Of a stretch of 64,000 nucleotides of DNA, positions 43,551 to 51,964 are shown piece by piece. The DNA comes from Candidatus Butyricimonas faecavium (lineage in GTDB: Bacteria; Bacteroidota; Bacteroidia; Bacteroidales; Marinifilaceae), in NCBI GenBank assembly GCA_944321125.1, contig CALUKD010000005.1, forward strand, positions 102,218-166,217, given 5' to 3'. Numbering within the stretch: the first letter of the stretch is position 1; each line of letters opens with the position of its first letter. The notes beneath the pieces are model-generated. The model had not been told where the DNA came from. It saw only the letters and a list, made by a program, of their open reading frames with translations, and did not search any database. The position numbers were made by a program, and so were the translations under genes.

Positions 43551-45491
43551 ATGTTTGATCGGTATAAAAAATCTTTTCCTGCTAAATTGAGTTTATATGT
43601 GATTTCGTTCATTACAATTCTTTCTTTTGTTTTAGTGGGAGTGTTTTATCGCTATTCAACGGAAACGTTGTTGCAGGAAGCCGAAGATAAGATTGAGAGT
43701 ATGGCTGCTCAGGCAAATTTACGGGTGAGTGCGTTATTGAGTAAGGTGGAAAAAATTCCTGAAAACTTAGGATGGATGATTGTTGAATATGTAAAGGAGC
43801 CGGATTCTTTGTTTGGTATCACTCGGAGGATTGTAAAAGATAATCCAGAGATTTTTGGTTGTGCGATTGCTTTCGAACCGTACTATTTCCCAGAGAAAGG
43901 ACAGTACTTTGCGCCTTATTCATTTATGGTTGGAGATTCTGTGAAGACCATTCAAGTTGGCAGCGAAGATTACAATTACTTTGAAAAAGGTTGGTATAAA
44001 GGTGCGAGGCTACATCGATATTGGAGCAAGCCCTATCGGGATGCAGGTGACCCGGATGTGATCACAACGTCTTATGCAGTTCCGGTTCACGGGGAGAAGA
44101 ATGAATTAATTGGCGTTTTATCTGTGGATTTGACTAACCGTTGGTTGCATGATCTGGTGGATTCGATCAAGCCTTATGCGGGGAGTTACACGGTGGTCAT
44201 TGACAAACAAGGACGTTATATCTTGCGTAGAGAAGGAGAGACCATGATAGGTCAAAATATGTTCGAAACGGCAAAAGAAGCACGAGATACTAATGTTACT
44301 ATTTTGGTAAATGAAATGGCAGCCGGGAAAAGTGGTAGTATAATTGTAGACGATGAGGGAGTCCTGTCTTACGTGTATTATACGCCTGTGGTGGCTACCG
44401 ATTGGTATATGGCGGTGATTTGTCCATATGACCAAGTGTTTGGTAAACTGAGTAAATTTAATATGTACCTTTTGCTTGGTTTTATTTTGTTGTTGTTATT
44501 TGTTTATTTTATTTGTTTTGTAGCTGTCCGACGAATTACAAAACCATTGACAATATTTGCTGCTTCAGCCCGAGATGTGGCACAAGGAAATTTTAATACT
44601 CCGTTACCACGTATTCGCTCTAAGGATGAGTTAGGGGAGTTGTATGAATCATTTCTTTTTATGCAGCACCAATTGACGGAATACGTGGCTCAGTTGCGTC
44701 AAACGACAACTGCCAATGAAAAAATTGAGAGTGAGTTACGTATTGCTCATGATATTCAGTTGGGAATGGTCCCTAAACAATTTGTTCCCACTTTGGGTGC
44801 TGAATGTATTGATATTTATGCTGTGTTGCATCCGGCTCGTCAAGTGGGAGGGGATTTGTATGATTATTTGATGCTGAATGAGGACGAGTTTGGTTTCGCC
44901 ATTGGGGATGTTTCCGGGAAAGGAGTTCCGGCTTCCTTGTTTATGGCAACAACGATCAGTCAAATGCGATCATTGGCTCTACGGGATACTTCGTTGAATT
45001 ACATCATGAATTTGATGAATCAAAGTTTAATCCGGAATGGGAACACGAGCATGTTTATTACTTTTTTTGCCGGGGTGTTGAATCTAAACACGAATCGTCT
45101 GAGGTTTTGTAATGCAGGACATCCCTATCCGTTATTGATAGCTCCGGATGGAACTGTGTCTTTCTTCAAGACGGCGGATAATTTACCTTTGGGTATTACT
45201 TCCGATTATGATTACGAGGAACAAGAATGTTATTTTGCACCGGGTTCTCAGTTACTTTTGTACACGGATGGAGTGTCAGAAGCTCAAAATGAACAATCTA
45301 AATTTTATAAGATAGAGCGGTTATTTGATTGGGTGGTAAGCCATTCAGGACTTGCACCACATCAAATGGTAGAGGAAGTGATCGAGGACGTGAACCGTTT
45401 TGTCGGGCATGCGGAGCAATCGGATGACTTAACCGTGATGAGTTTCCGTCTTAATGTTCGTGAGAAAAAGAAAACAGAGGGACTTTTATAA
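43551..45491 (+). CDS. Cache/HAMP sensor with SpoIIE-type PP2C phosphatase output
   Basis: This 646-aa membrane protein senses an outside signal and dephosphorylates a cytoplasmic partner, probably an anti-sigma-factor antagonist. A first helix at about 10-35 (LSLYVISFITILSFVLVGVFY) and a second at about 305-325 (LLLGFILLLLFVYFICFVAV) bracket a periplasmic dCache domain with the typical AFEPYYFPEKGQYFAPYS and YAVPVHGEKNELIGVLSVDL segments. A HAMP segment follows (RRITKPLTIFAASARDVAQGNF). The catalytic domain has RQVGGDLYDY, FAIGDVSGKGVPASLFMA, NAGHPYPLL and LLYTDGVSEAQN, whose aspartates bind Mn/Mg. No anti-sigma partner gene lies next to it. Confidence 0.92.
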   Translation: MFDRYKKSFPAKLSLYVISFITILSFVLVGVFYRYSTETLLQEAEDKIESMAAQANLRVSALLSKVEKIPENLGWMIVEYVKEPDSLFGITRRIVKDNPEIFGCAIAFEPYYFPEKGQYFAPYSFMVGDSVKTIQVGSEDYNYFEKGWYKGARLHRYWSKPYRDAGDPDVITTSYAVPVHGEKNELIGVLSVDLTNRWLHDLVDSIKPYAGSYTVVIDKQGRYILRREGETMIGQNMFETAKEARDTNVTILVNEMAAGKSGSIIVDDEGVLSYVYYTPVVATDWYMAVICPYDQVFGKLSKFNMYLLLGFILLLLFVYFICFVAVRRITKPLTIFAASARDVAQGNFNTPLPRIRSKDELGELYESFLFMQHQLTEYVAQLRQTTTANEKIESELRIAHDIQLGMVPKQFVPTLGAECIDIYAVLHPARQVGGDLYDYLMLNEDEFGFAIGDVSGKGVPASLFMATTISQMRSLALRDTSLNYIMNLMNQSLIRNGNTSMFITFFAGVLNLNTNRLRFCNAGHPYPLLIAPDGTVSFFKTADNLPLGITSDYDYEEQECYFAPGSQLLLYTDGVSEAQNEQSKFYKIERLFDWVVSHSGLAPHQMVEEVIEDVNRFVGHAEQSDDLTVMSFRLNVREKKKTEGLL

Positions 45492-45738
45492 GCTTCTCTG
45501 TAAAGTCTCGGAAATTTTTGCATGCACTTTCATTGTTATGATTTTGCATCGGTTTTATCGCTTATGGCTCTTTTAATGTTTGTTGGATGTTATTTGAAAT
45601 GTTTGCCGACTTAAATCGTTGAGCTAGGATTACCTTCGTGCTAAGAAAATATACTTGGGAGATTATATGGGTATGTCCAATGGATAATGAGAGTATATGA
45701 AAATAAGACCAATCATTTTTTTATGAATAAAATATCAC

Positions 45739-45746
45739 TATCTTTG
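45739..45746 (+). promoter_or_regulatory. -7 promoter box upstream of the methyltransferase leader
   Basis: TATCTTTG is a perfect TAnnTTTG box. A T-run (45715-45722) lies about 17-24 bases upstream, but without a clear TTG. The expected transcription start is near 45753, 190 bases before the start codon. Confidence 0.6.
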
Positions 45747-45752
45747 CACCAT

Positions 45753-45942
45753 GTTAAAAACTAGATTACAATCGGATTTGGTGTAATAAACAATCTGTAT
45801 TTTTGATACAGGTTGTCCTTTCACTTGCTTTCGGAAGCTCTTTCCGAGGGATATTTTTATTGTTATAATTTTAATTATTAATTGGTGTGCAGTGATAAAG
45901 ATGTCATTATATTTTCACGTGTACACTATCATTTGAGATATT
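45753..45942 (+). promoter_or_regulatory. Long structured 5' leader of the methyltransferase gene, candidate cis-acting RNA
   Basis: Three potential stems are visible: ACAATCTGTAT with ATACAGGTTGT (45790-45816, one G-U pair), TCGGA with TCCGA (45830-45846), and GTGTGCAGTGA with TCACGTGTACAC (45884-45926, imperfect) just before the start. AGTGATA (45891-45897) can alternatively pair with the TATCATT at 45927-45933. I do not recognise it as a known riboswitch class. It may respond to SAM or to the methyltransferase product, but that is inference. Confidence 0.4.
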
Positions 45943-46710
45943 ATGAGTAATACTATTCTTGGAATTGACGTTAATTTAATTTGTGAGTTTTTTCTGAATA
46001 CGGAACGACAAGGACCGGGAAGTCCTGACGTGACACTTAAGGCGTTGAGTTTTGTAGATCATCTGACGGATAAATCTTTAATTGCCGATCTTGGTTGCGG
46101 GACTGGTGGACAGACAATGACATTGGCACAACATACGACCGGGTATATTACCGGGCTTGACTTTTTCCCGGGGTTTATTGAGCGGTTTAATGATAATGTT
46201 CGAAAGTTGCACTTACAAAATCGAGTGAAAGGTATTGTCGGATCAATGGACGATCTGCCTTTCCGAGAGGAAGAGTTAGACCTGATCTGGTCGGAAGGGG
46301 CTATTTATAATATCGGTTTTGAGCGAGGATTGAATGAGTGGCGTAAATACTTGAAGATGGGAGGGTATATTGCTGTTACCGAGTGTTCGTGGTTCACCGA
46401 GGAGCGTCCGGCAGAGATCCATGATTTTTGGATGTCCGTTTATTCGGAGATCGACACGATACCTAATAAAGTTACCCAGATTCAGAAAGCGGGATATATT
46501 CCCGTGGCAACTTTTATCCTGCCGGAATATTGCTGGACGGAGAATTTTTATACTCCATTGATTAAAGCCCGAGAGATATTTAGTCAGAAATATGCCGGGA
46601 ATAAGACGGTCGAGGAACTAATGAAGTTTCAACATCACGAGGCTGAATTATACCGTAAGTATAAGGAGTTTTACGGTTATGTATTTTATATTGCTAAAAG
46701 AATAAAGTAA
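45943..46710 (+). CDS. Class I SAM-dependent methyltransferase
   Basis: This 255-aa cytosolic enzyme transfers a methyl group from SAM to an unknown small-molecule acceptor. Motif I is [16 protein letters not shown] (about residues 47-61), followed by [14 protein letters not shown] (the acidic residue binds ribose), [25 protein letters not shown] (motif II-III region) and [14 protein letters not shown]. The pattern is that of the Methyltransf_11/25 group found in many Bacteroidales. The last 100 residues are helical and probably form the substrate lid. A long leader RNA and its own promoter suggest regulated expression. Confidence 0.9.
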   Translation: MSNTILGIDVNLICEFFLNTERQGPGSPDVTLKALSFVDHLTDKSLIADLGCGTGGQTMTLAQHTTGYITGLDFFPGFIERFNDNVRKLHLQNRVKGIVGSMDDLPFREEELDLIWSEGAIYNIGFERGLNEWRKYLKMGGYIAVTECSWFTEERPAEIHDFWMSVYSEIDTIPNKVTQIQKAGYIPVATFILPEYCWTENFYTPLIKAREIFSQKYAGNKTVEELMKFQHHEAELYRKYKEFYGYVFYIAKRIK

Positions 46711-46733
46711 GCAGATTCCTATTTGCTTTCTTT
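46704..46733. terminator. Hairpin between the convergent methyltransferase and CCA genes
   Basis: AAAGTAAGCA (46704-46713) and TGCTTTCTTT (46724-46733) pair with one mismatch around a 10-base loop. It overlaps both stop codons of the convergent genes, which are only 8 bases apart, and may end both transcripts. Confidence 0.45.
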
Positions 46734-48122
46734 ATGAATTCCTAATTCTGCCGCTACTTGGAACATGTATTTCCGGGCTTCGGTAGGATTATTGCCGATA
46801 ATGCCATCAAGGATTGCCTCTTTGATGGCATTTTTAATATCCCCGATTGCCTTGCAAGGGGGGAGCTGGAATGTTTCCATGATCTCTTCTCCGCTGACAG
46901 GAGGTTGAAAATTCCGGATAGCATCCTTTTCTTCGACTTCTTTCAGTTTTTGGCGTACGATCTGGAAGTTTGCCAGAAATCGACGCACTTTCTCTTCATT
47001 TTTGGAGGTGATATCTGCTTCCGCAAGGGTCATAAGATCATCGATGTCGTCCCCTGCATCAAAAAGCAGGCGTCGTACAGCAGAATCCGTAACAGTGTCT
47101 TCCGAGAGAACGATTGGGCGCATGTGCAGACCTACCAGCTTCTGCACGTATTTCATCTTTTCATTTTGGGGAAGTTTCAGACGGTTGAATAATTTCCCGA
47201 CCATACGTTCGCCCACGTGATTGTGCCCGTAAAACGTCCATCCTTGTCCCGGGATGAATTTCTTGGTGACCGGTTTTGCGATATCATGCAGTAAAGCTGC
47301 CCAACGTAACCACAGGTTATCGGAAACACGGCTTACCGAATCTACGACGGTCAGCGTGTGGAAAAAATTATCCTTGTGACCAATACCGTCCACGTGTTCC
47401 ACTCCTTTTAAGGCGGATAGTTCTGGGAAGAAGACACCCAACAGGCCGGATTGTTCTAGTAATTTCAAGCCTACGGATGGTTTGGGTGAAGCCATGATTT
47501 TGTTGAACTCATCCATGATCCGCTCTTTCGACACGATTTTCAACCGATCCCGATTCGTGATAATACTTTCAAAAGTTACGGGGTCAATCGTGAAATTCAA
47601 TTGTGAGGCAAAACGAACGGCACGCATCATGCGTAGGGGATCATCTGAAAACGTGATGATCGGGTCGAGGGGGGTTTTTAATATTCCATTTTCCAAATCC
47701 TGAAGTCCCCCGAACGGGTCAACCAATGTACCGTAGTTTTCTCGGTTTAGGGATATGGCCAAGGCGTTGATCGTGAAATCACGCCGTTTCTGATCGTCAT
47801 CGATGCTACCTTCTTCAACAATGGGTTTACGGGAGTCCAGATGATAGGATTCCTTGCGGGCACCGACGAATTCAATCTCAACTCCTTTATAGCGGAACAT
47901 GGCCGTTCCGAAGTTTTTGAATACGGAAACCGATAAATCTCCGAGTTGTTTGGCGGCAGTCTCAGCCAATTCGATCCCGCTTCCCAACACGACAATGTCA
48001 ATGTCCTTGGATGGGCGTCGTAATATCAAGTCGCGCACGTATCCTCCGATAACATAAATTTCCAACCCTTTCTCTGCTGCGATTCCGGATAATATCTTAA
48101 AAATAGGATGAGTTAACTGCAT
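46719..48122 (-). CDS. cca: CCA tRNA nucleotidyltransferase with HD domain
   Basis: This 467-aa enzyme belongs to the class II tRNA nucleotidyltransferase/poly(A) polymerase head family, which adds or repairs the 3' CCA end of tRNAs. The nucleotidyltransferase head has [20 protein letters not shown] (GG-x9-DxD type), followed by [13 protein letters not shown] and [17 protein letters not shown], which binds the template-like residues. An HD phosphohydrolase domain follows with [12 protein letters not shown] and [11 protein letters not shown]. The head, neck and HD order is complete. Its promoter is divergent from the HAD gene. Confidence 0.93.
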   Translation of the reverse strand: MQLTHPIFKILSGIAAEKGLEIYVIGGYVRDLILRRPSKDIDIVVLGSGIELAETAAKQLGDLSVSVFKNFGTAMFRYKGVEIEFVGARKESYHLDSRKPIVEEGSIDDDQKRRDFTINALAISLNRENYGTLVDPFGGLQDLENGILKTPLDPIITFSDDPLRMMRAVRFASQLNFTIDPVTFESIITNRDRLKIVSKERIMDEFNKIMASPKPSVGLKLLEQSGLLGVFFPELSALKGVEHVDGIGHKDNFFHTLTVVDSVSRVSDNLWLRWAALLHDIAKPVTKKFIPGQGWTFYGHNHVGERMVGKLFNRLKLPQNEKMKYVQKLVGLHMRPIVLSEDTVTDSAVRRLLFDAGDDIDDLMTLAEADITSKNEEKVRRFLANFQIVRQKLKEVEEKDAIRNFQPPVSGEEIMETFQLPPCKAIGDIKNAIKEAILDGIIGNNPTEARKYMFQVAAELGIHKESK

Positions 48123-48139
48123 ATTATTTATTTTGGTTG

Positions 48140-48170
48140 CAAAATTATCAAGTTATCTTGTACAGACCAA
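48140..48170 (-). promoter_or_regulatory. Promoter of cca
   Basis: On the minus strand TTG (48170-48168) lies 20 bases before TAATTTTG (48147-48140), a perfect -7 box. It ends 17 bases before the cca start codon. Confidence 0.7.
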
Positions 48171-48185
48171 ATAAATTGTTCCGGA

Positions 48186-48218
48186 TTTGTCTGGATTATC
48201 CTTTTTTCGATATTTTTG
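48186..48218 (+). promoter_or_regulatory. Promoter of the HAD phosphatase gene
   Basis: TTTG (48186-48189) and TATTTTTG (48211-48218) are 21 bases apart and fit the Bacteroidetes consensus exactly. It is divergent from the cca promoter, 15 bases away. Confidence 0.75.
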
Positions 48219-48247
48219 TGACCGATGTATTATTGAGATGAAAGATT

Positions 48248-48916
48248 ATGGATATAGAGAGACGATTTGCGGCATTATTCGATATGGATGGGGTAGTGCT
48301 TGACACGGAGGGGCAGTACGATAATTTCTGGCGGGAACGGGGAAAACGTTACCATCCTGATATGCCGGAATTTCATAAAGTGATTAAGGGGCAGACGATA
48401 GAACTGATTTTGAAGAATTATTTCGAAGGTGATGGCGTTTTACAGCAACAGATTGCACGGGAACTTGACGAATTCGAGTGCCGGATGGATTTTCCTTACT
48501 TTCCCGGAGTGGAACAGTTTATTCGGACGTTACAGAAGCATGGGGTTAGAACTGTGTTAGTTACCAGTTCTAACGACAAGAAAATGGCTCACGTTTTGAG
48601 GGTGCATCCGGAGTTTTCCGAGTTATTTGAACGCATGATCACGGCGGATAAGATTACCCGGTCTAAACCCGATCCGGAGTGTTATTTGTTGGCAGCACGG
48701 GAGTTACAAATAGAACCAGATTGCTGTTGTGTCTTCGAAGATTCTTTTTCTGGGATAGAGGCTGGACGGCGTGCAGGGATGAAGGTTATCGGTTTAGCAA
48801 CCACGAATCCGGGGGAGAAGATACAGGATAAAGTCGATAAGGTTCTTTCTGATTTTACGGGGTACGTGTATGATGAGTTCGTCAATTTAATAGATAAAAA
48901 AGAAACCATCATTTAA
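48248..48916 (+). CDS. HAD-superfamily hydrolase (beta-phosphoglucomutase / phosphatase type)
   Basis: This 222-aa HAD enzyme has motif I as DMDGVVLDTE (nucleophile and acid-base Asp), motif II as TSSNDKKMA, the lysine in ITRSKPDPECYLLAA, and motif IV as VFEDSFSGIEAGRRAGM. The cap domain is the four-helix C1 type found in beta-phosphoglucomutase-like proteins and sugar phosphatases. It probably acts on a small sugar phosphate in the cytosol; the substrate is not determined. It is monocistronic, between a consensus promoter and a bidirectional terminator. Confidence 0.9.
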   Translation: MDIERRFAALFDMDGVVLDTEGQYDNFWRERGKRYHPDMPEFHKVIKGQTIELILKNYFEGDGVLQQQIARELDEFECRMDFPYFPGVEQFIRTLQKHGVRTVLVTSSNDKKMAHVLRVHPEFSELFERMITADKITRSKPDPECYLLAARELQIEPDCCCVFEDSFSGIEAGRRAGMKVIGLATTNPGEKIQDKVDKVLSDFTGYVYDEFVNLIDKKETII

Positions 48917-48934
48917 ATGTGATGGTTTCTTTTT
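48896..48934. terminator. Bidirectional terminator between HAD and rnfA genes
   Basis: A 15-bp stem (48896-48911 region with 48920-48934; core AGAAACCATCA/TGATGGTTTCT) with an 8-base loop has A-runs on its left and T-runs on its right. It overlaps the last codons of the HAD gene and lies 17 bases after the end of the rnf operon. Confidence 0.85.
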
Positions 48935-48950
48935 CTATTGCGCTAGAATA

Positions 48951-49523
48951 TTATACTATCCCTGAAAATCCCATAAATGCCATGGCCAGCAATCCGGCCG
49001 TAACCAGTGCGATGGGGGTTCCCTTCATTCCTTGGGGAATGGATGATAGTTCCAATTGTTCCCGGATTCCGGCAAAGATAGTTAGGGCTAATCCGAAACC
49101 TAGAGCGGTTGAAGCGGCAAAAACAACGGATTCCAATAAGTTATAATCTTTTTGAATCACCATGATCGCCACACCAAGTACAGCACAGTTTGTCGTGATC
49201 AAAGGGAGGAAAACCCCCAATGCTTGATAAAGCGATGGACTTACCTTTTTCAAAATAATTTCCACCATTTGTACGAGTGCGGCAATGATTAGGATAAATG
49301 CAATGGTCTGCATGAATCCGATTCCGAACGGGTCAAGTACGGTTTTCTGTACAATGAACGTTACTAGGGTTGCCAAAATCATCACGAAAGTAACGGCTCC
49401 TGTCATACCGAGTGCCGTGGGTACACTCTTGGAAACCCCTAAGAACGGGCAGATTCCCAAGAATTGTGCCAACACGATATTGTTGACAAATACTGCGGCT
49501 ATAAATATAAAAACGTATTCCAT
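48951..49523 (-). CDS. rnfA: Rnf electron transport complex subunit A
   Basis: This 190-aa membrane protein with six helices is one of the paired core subunits (RnfA/RnfE) of the ferredoxin:NAD+ oxidoreductase that pumps Na+ or H+. It starts MEYVFIFIAAVFVNNIVLAQFLGICPFLGVSK, where the conserved Cys25 binds the intramembrane iron-sulfur centre, and has the second LPLITTNCAVLGVA segment with its Cys. It is the last gene of rnfBCDGEA. A heptad-repeat spacer separates it from rnfE. Confidence 0.95.
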   Translation of the reverse strand: MEYVFIFIAAVFVNNIVLAQFLGICPFLGVSKSVPTALGMTGAVTFVMILATLVTFIVQKTVLDPFGIGFMQTIAFILIIAALVQMVEIILKKVSPSLYQALGVFLPLITTNCAVLGVAIMVIQKDYNLLESVVFAASTALGFGLALTIFAGIREQLELSSIPQGMKGTPIALVTAGLLAMAFMGFSGIV

Positions 49524-49527
49524 AATA

Positions 49528-49608
49528 ATTTACGATTTATGATTGGTGATTTATGATTAAGATGAGACTTAGTAATCTGAAATCTAGAATCATAAATCAG
49601 AAATTAGT
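49528..49608. repeat. Heptad-repeat spacer element (rnfE / rnfA)
   Basis: Left array 49528-49561: ATTTACG, ATTTATG, ATTGGTG, ATTTATG, then ATTAAG. Right array 49574-49608: AATCTGA, AATCTAG, AATCATA, AATCAGA, AATTAGT. GATTTATGATT (49534-49544, again at 49548-49558) has its exact complement at 49588-49598. The element runs from the rnfE stop codon to 5 bases before the rnfA start. Confidence 0.8.
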
Positions 49609-50191
49609 TGGTTTTTCTTATTCTGTTGATAAAAGCGATCAGGTAACCTAGGGCGATAAATGCTCCCGGGGCCAGAACGAACACGAGCATTCCGTAGTTT
49701 TCATTATAGAGAGTCATGTTGAAGAACTTTCCACTACCTAGAATTTCACGGATTGCTCCTAATATTGTTAAAGCCATAGTGAAACCGAGGCCGATCCCCA
49801 AACCGTCTAGCATGGAAGGAATGGCTTTGTTTTTGGATGCGAATGATTCTGCTCGGCCTAGTACGATACAGTTCACCACGATCAACGGAATAAATAATCC
49901 CAGTGATTCGTGCAAGCTGGGTAGGTAAGCGGCCATGCACATATCGACTACGGTAACGAATGCGGCAATGATCACGATAAAAGCGGGAATGCGAATTTTA
50001 TCGGGAATAAGGTTTGCGACGAGCGAGATGACCAGATTGGATAGTATTAGTACGAAAGCCGTGGCCAATCCCATCCCTAGGCCATTCATGGCGGAGGTAG
50101 TAACTCCCAATGTGGGACACATCCCCAGTAGGAGTACAAAGGTCGGATTTTCCTTGAAGAACCCTTTGGTAAAAGTTTGCCAGTTGTTCAT
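49604..50191 (-). CDS. rnfE: Rnf electron transport complex subunit E
   Basis: This 195-aa partner of RnfA has six helices in the opposite orientation. The family motifs are NPTFVLLLGMCPTLGVTTSAMNGLG, with Cys near residue 25, and IPLIVVNCIVLGRAESFASKN. It forms the membrane core that passes electrons between RnfB and RnfG/RnfD. The length is normal. It lies 28 bases after rnfG, the one rnfB-to-rnfA junction without a heptad-repeat spacer. Confidence 0.95.
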   Translation of the reverse strand: MNNWQTFTKGFFKENPTFVLLLGMCPTLGVTTSAMNGLGMGLATAFVLILSNLVISLVANLIPDKIRIPAFIVIIAAFVTVVDMCMAAYLPSLHESLGLFIPLIVVNCIVLGRAESFASKNKAIPSMLDGLGIGLGFTMALTILGAIREILGSGKFFNMTLYNENYGMLVFVLAPGAFIALGYLIAFINRIRKTN

Positions 50192-50219
50192 ATCTTTATT
50201 CTTTCATTGATTTTACGTG

Positions 50220-50801
50220 TTATTTTGCGGATTCTGCCAATGCTTTTGCCGCCCGGTTTACAGCATCTAAGAAGGCTCTGGATGAAATCGTAGCAGCCGT
50301 GATGGCATCCACGTTCCCGCCGTCCTTTGAAACCTGAAGTCCTTGCGTACCCGGAGTTTTTCCGGTAATATCACCTTTAGCGCCTTTTACGAACCAAGAG
50401 TCCATTTTGGAACCCAATCCAGGGGTTTCTTTGTGGCTTAGCACGGAATAGTTATATATACTCCCATCAGGGGTAAATCCAACCATGAGTTCAATAAGTC
50501 CGCTGAATCCGTTATTCGTGAATGTTTTAATAGCGGTCCCCACGAGTTGTCCGTTTGCTTTGGCAGGATAGAATTCTAATTCCCCCCCGTCCGCTTTCAC
50601 GATCTGCTTTTCCGCCATAGGGTCATTGTCAAAAGCAGGAACCACGGCACGAATGGCTTGTATCTGTTTTTCAATTTTTACTTTTTCAATTAATCCGGAC
50701 GTGAATGAGTTCACAACTCCCACGGCGGCAGAAGAAACCAGTGTTACCAAGAATAACACCAGTACCATATTTTTGAAGCTTGATTCTAATTTCTTTCCCA
50801 T
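50220..50801 (-). CDS. rnfG: Rnf electron transport complex subunit G
   Basis: This 193-aa subunit has one N-terminal membrane helix (MVLVLFLVTLVSSAAVGVVNSFT) and a periplasmic FMN-binding domain (SGLIELMVGFTPDGSIYNYSVLSHKETPGLGSKMDS). The covalent FMN threonine should lie in DAITAATISS near residue 173. The usual motif is [ST]GAT; here the Gly is Ala (TAAT), which probably still permits flavinylation but should be checked. It is followed by rnfE after 28 bases and preceded by rnfD with a heptad-repeat spacer. Confidence 0.93.
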   Translation of the reverse strand: MGKKLESSFKNMVLVLFLVTLVSSAAVGVVNSFTSGLIEKVKIEKQIQAIRAVVPAFDNDPMAEKQIVKADGGELEFYPAKANGQLVGTAIKTFTNNGFSGLIELMVGFTPDGSIYNYSVLSHKETPGLGSKMDSWFVKGAKGDITGKTPGTQGLQVSKDGGNVDAITAATISSRAFLDAVNRAAKALAESAK

Positions 50802-50809
50802 CGTCAGTA

Positions 50810-50883
50810 ATTTTTGATTTTTGATTTTTGATTTACGAAGTTAGGGTGAATCTTAAATCGTAAATCTTAAATCGTAAATTATG
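50810..50883. repeat. Heptad-repeat spacer element (rnfD / rnfG)
   Basis: Left array 50810-50837: ATTTTTG three times, then ATTTACG. Right array 50849-50883: AATCTTA, AATCGTA, AATCTTA, AATCGTA, AATTATG. It runs from the rnfD stop codon to 8 bases before the rnfG start. Confidence 0.8.
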
Positions 50884-51856
50884 CAAATCTTTTGGGTTTA
50901 CAATATCTGTTTATTAGAGGTGTGAATCCGTTCATAATCAGGATGGCAAAAGACATCCCTTCCGGATAAGCCCCAAATACGCGGATGATTACTGTCAAGA
51001 GCCCGATACCGATACCGTAAATAATCATTCCTTTATGTGTCATGGGAGAGGTTACGTAATCCGTTGCCATAAAAATAGCTCCCAACATCAAACCTCCTGT
51101 AAAGAGATGGAAAACCGGGCCGGCAAATTGTGTCGGATCGGCTAAATTCAGTATTCCGGAGAAAACGATAACCGTGGCAAATATAGCTACCGGGATGTGC
51201 CAACTGATGATTTTGCGGATTAGCATGTAGGCAAATCCTAGTAAAAGTCCGATAGCGGCTACTTCTCCTAAACTTCCCCCGATGTTCCCAAGAATTAAAT
51301 TACCGGTAGTGATTCCGGCTGAAGAAAGTGCCTCTCCAATGGCTTGTCCGTTCTTGACGGCTTCTTTCGCGAGTGCCAGAGGGGTTGCTCCGGTTACGGC
51401 GTCAGCTGTAGCGAATCCATTCGGTACGGGCCAAGTGGTCATTTGTACCGGGAAAGAGATCAACAGGAAAACACGACCCACGAGTGCCGGGTTGAAAATG
51501 TTATTTCCTAATCCTCCGAAACTCATTTTGCCGATTCCGATGGCAACTAATGCCCCGATAACCACAATCCATAAAGGAAGGGAGGACGGAAGGTTAAATG
51601 CCAGTAAAACTCCCGTGATTATGGCTGATCCGTCCCATATCGTGGGACGTTGTTTCATGAGATATTTTTGAATAACGTATTCGAATACAAGACAGGCAAT
51701 TACCGAGGTGAGGGTTACCAGAATGGCACCTAACCCGAAAAATACGATAGAAAAGATAAATGTAGGTACTAATGCGATAAGTACGCCGTACATGTTTTTT
51801 TCTATCGAATCCCCGCCATGAATGTGGGGGGAGGGGGATATGGTGAATTTACTCAT
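50879..51856 (-). CDS. rnfD: Rnf electron transport complex subunit D
   Basis: This 325-aa integral membrane subunit has eight to ten helices (MYGVLIALVPTFIFSIVFFGLGAILV, IITGVLLAFNLPSSLPLWIVVIGALVAIGIGK). The covalent FMN site is in DAVTGATPLALAK, the canonical [ST]GAT form. Other family segments are HIGGDSIEKNMYG-like HGGDSIEKN at the start and PVALFATVI... in the C-terminal half. It helps couple electron transfer to ion transport. It lies between the rnfC and rnfG genes, with heptad-repeat spacers on both sides. Confidence 0.95.
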   Translation of the reverse strand: MSKFTISPSPHIHGGDSIEKNMYGVLIALVPTFIFSIVFFGLGAILVTLTSVIACLVFEYVIQKYLMKQRPTIWDGSAIITGVLLAFNLPSSLPLWIVVIGALVAIGIGKMSFGGLGNNIFNPALVGRVFLLISFPVQMTTWPVPNGFATADAVTGATPLALAKEAVKNGQAIGEALSSAGITTGNLILGNIGGSLGEVAAIGLLLGFAYMLIRKIISWHIPVAIFATVIVFSGILNLADPTQFAGPVFHLFTGGLMLGAIFMATDYVTSPMTHKGMIIYGIGIGLLTVIIRVFGAYPEGMSFAILIMNGFTPLINRYCKPKRFA

Positions 51857-51863
51857 ATAAAAT

Positions 51864-51964
51864 ATTTTAGATTTTAGATTTTAGATTTTAAATTTCAAGC
51901 AAGCAAACAATTACTTTTAGTAAGTTTCAAGTTTTGAATTTTAATTTCTAAATTCTACATTAAT
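51864..51964. repeat. Heptad-repeat spacer element (rnfC / rnfD)
   Basis: Left array 51864-51898: ATTTTAG three times, then ATTTTAA and ATTTCAA. Right array 51923-51964: AGTTTCA, AGTTTTG, AATTTTA, ATTTCTA, AATTCTA, CATTAAT. It runs from the rnfC stop codon to 7 bases before the rnfD start. Confidence 0.75.

Larger units (their letters stand above)
45492..45942. other. Intergenic region holding the promoter and long leader of the methyltransferase gene
   Basis: The first 245 bases hold nothing I can support. A perfect -7 box is at 45739-45746 and a structured leader of about 190 bases follows; both are listed separately. No small open frame with a credible start was seen. Confidence 0.5.

Noticed and set aside
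45753..45942. Leader considered as a tRNA or a known riboswitch
   Set aside because: No cloverleaf, CCA end or known aptamer core could be drawn; it is kept only as a candidate structured leader.
51864..51898. AT-rich tandem repeat considered as a CRISPR-like array
   Set aside because: Units are 7 bases with no spacers of constant length and no cas genes nearby; it is part of the heptad spacer family.
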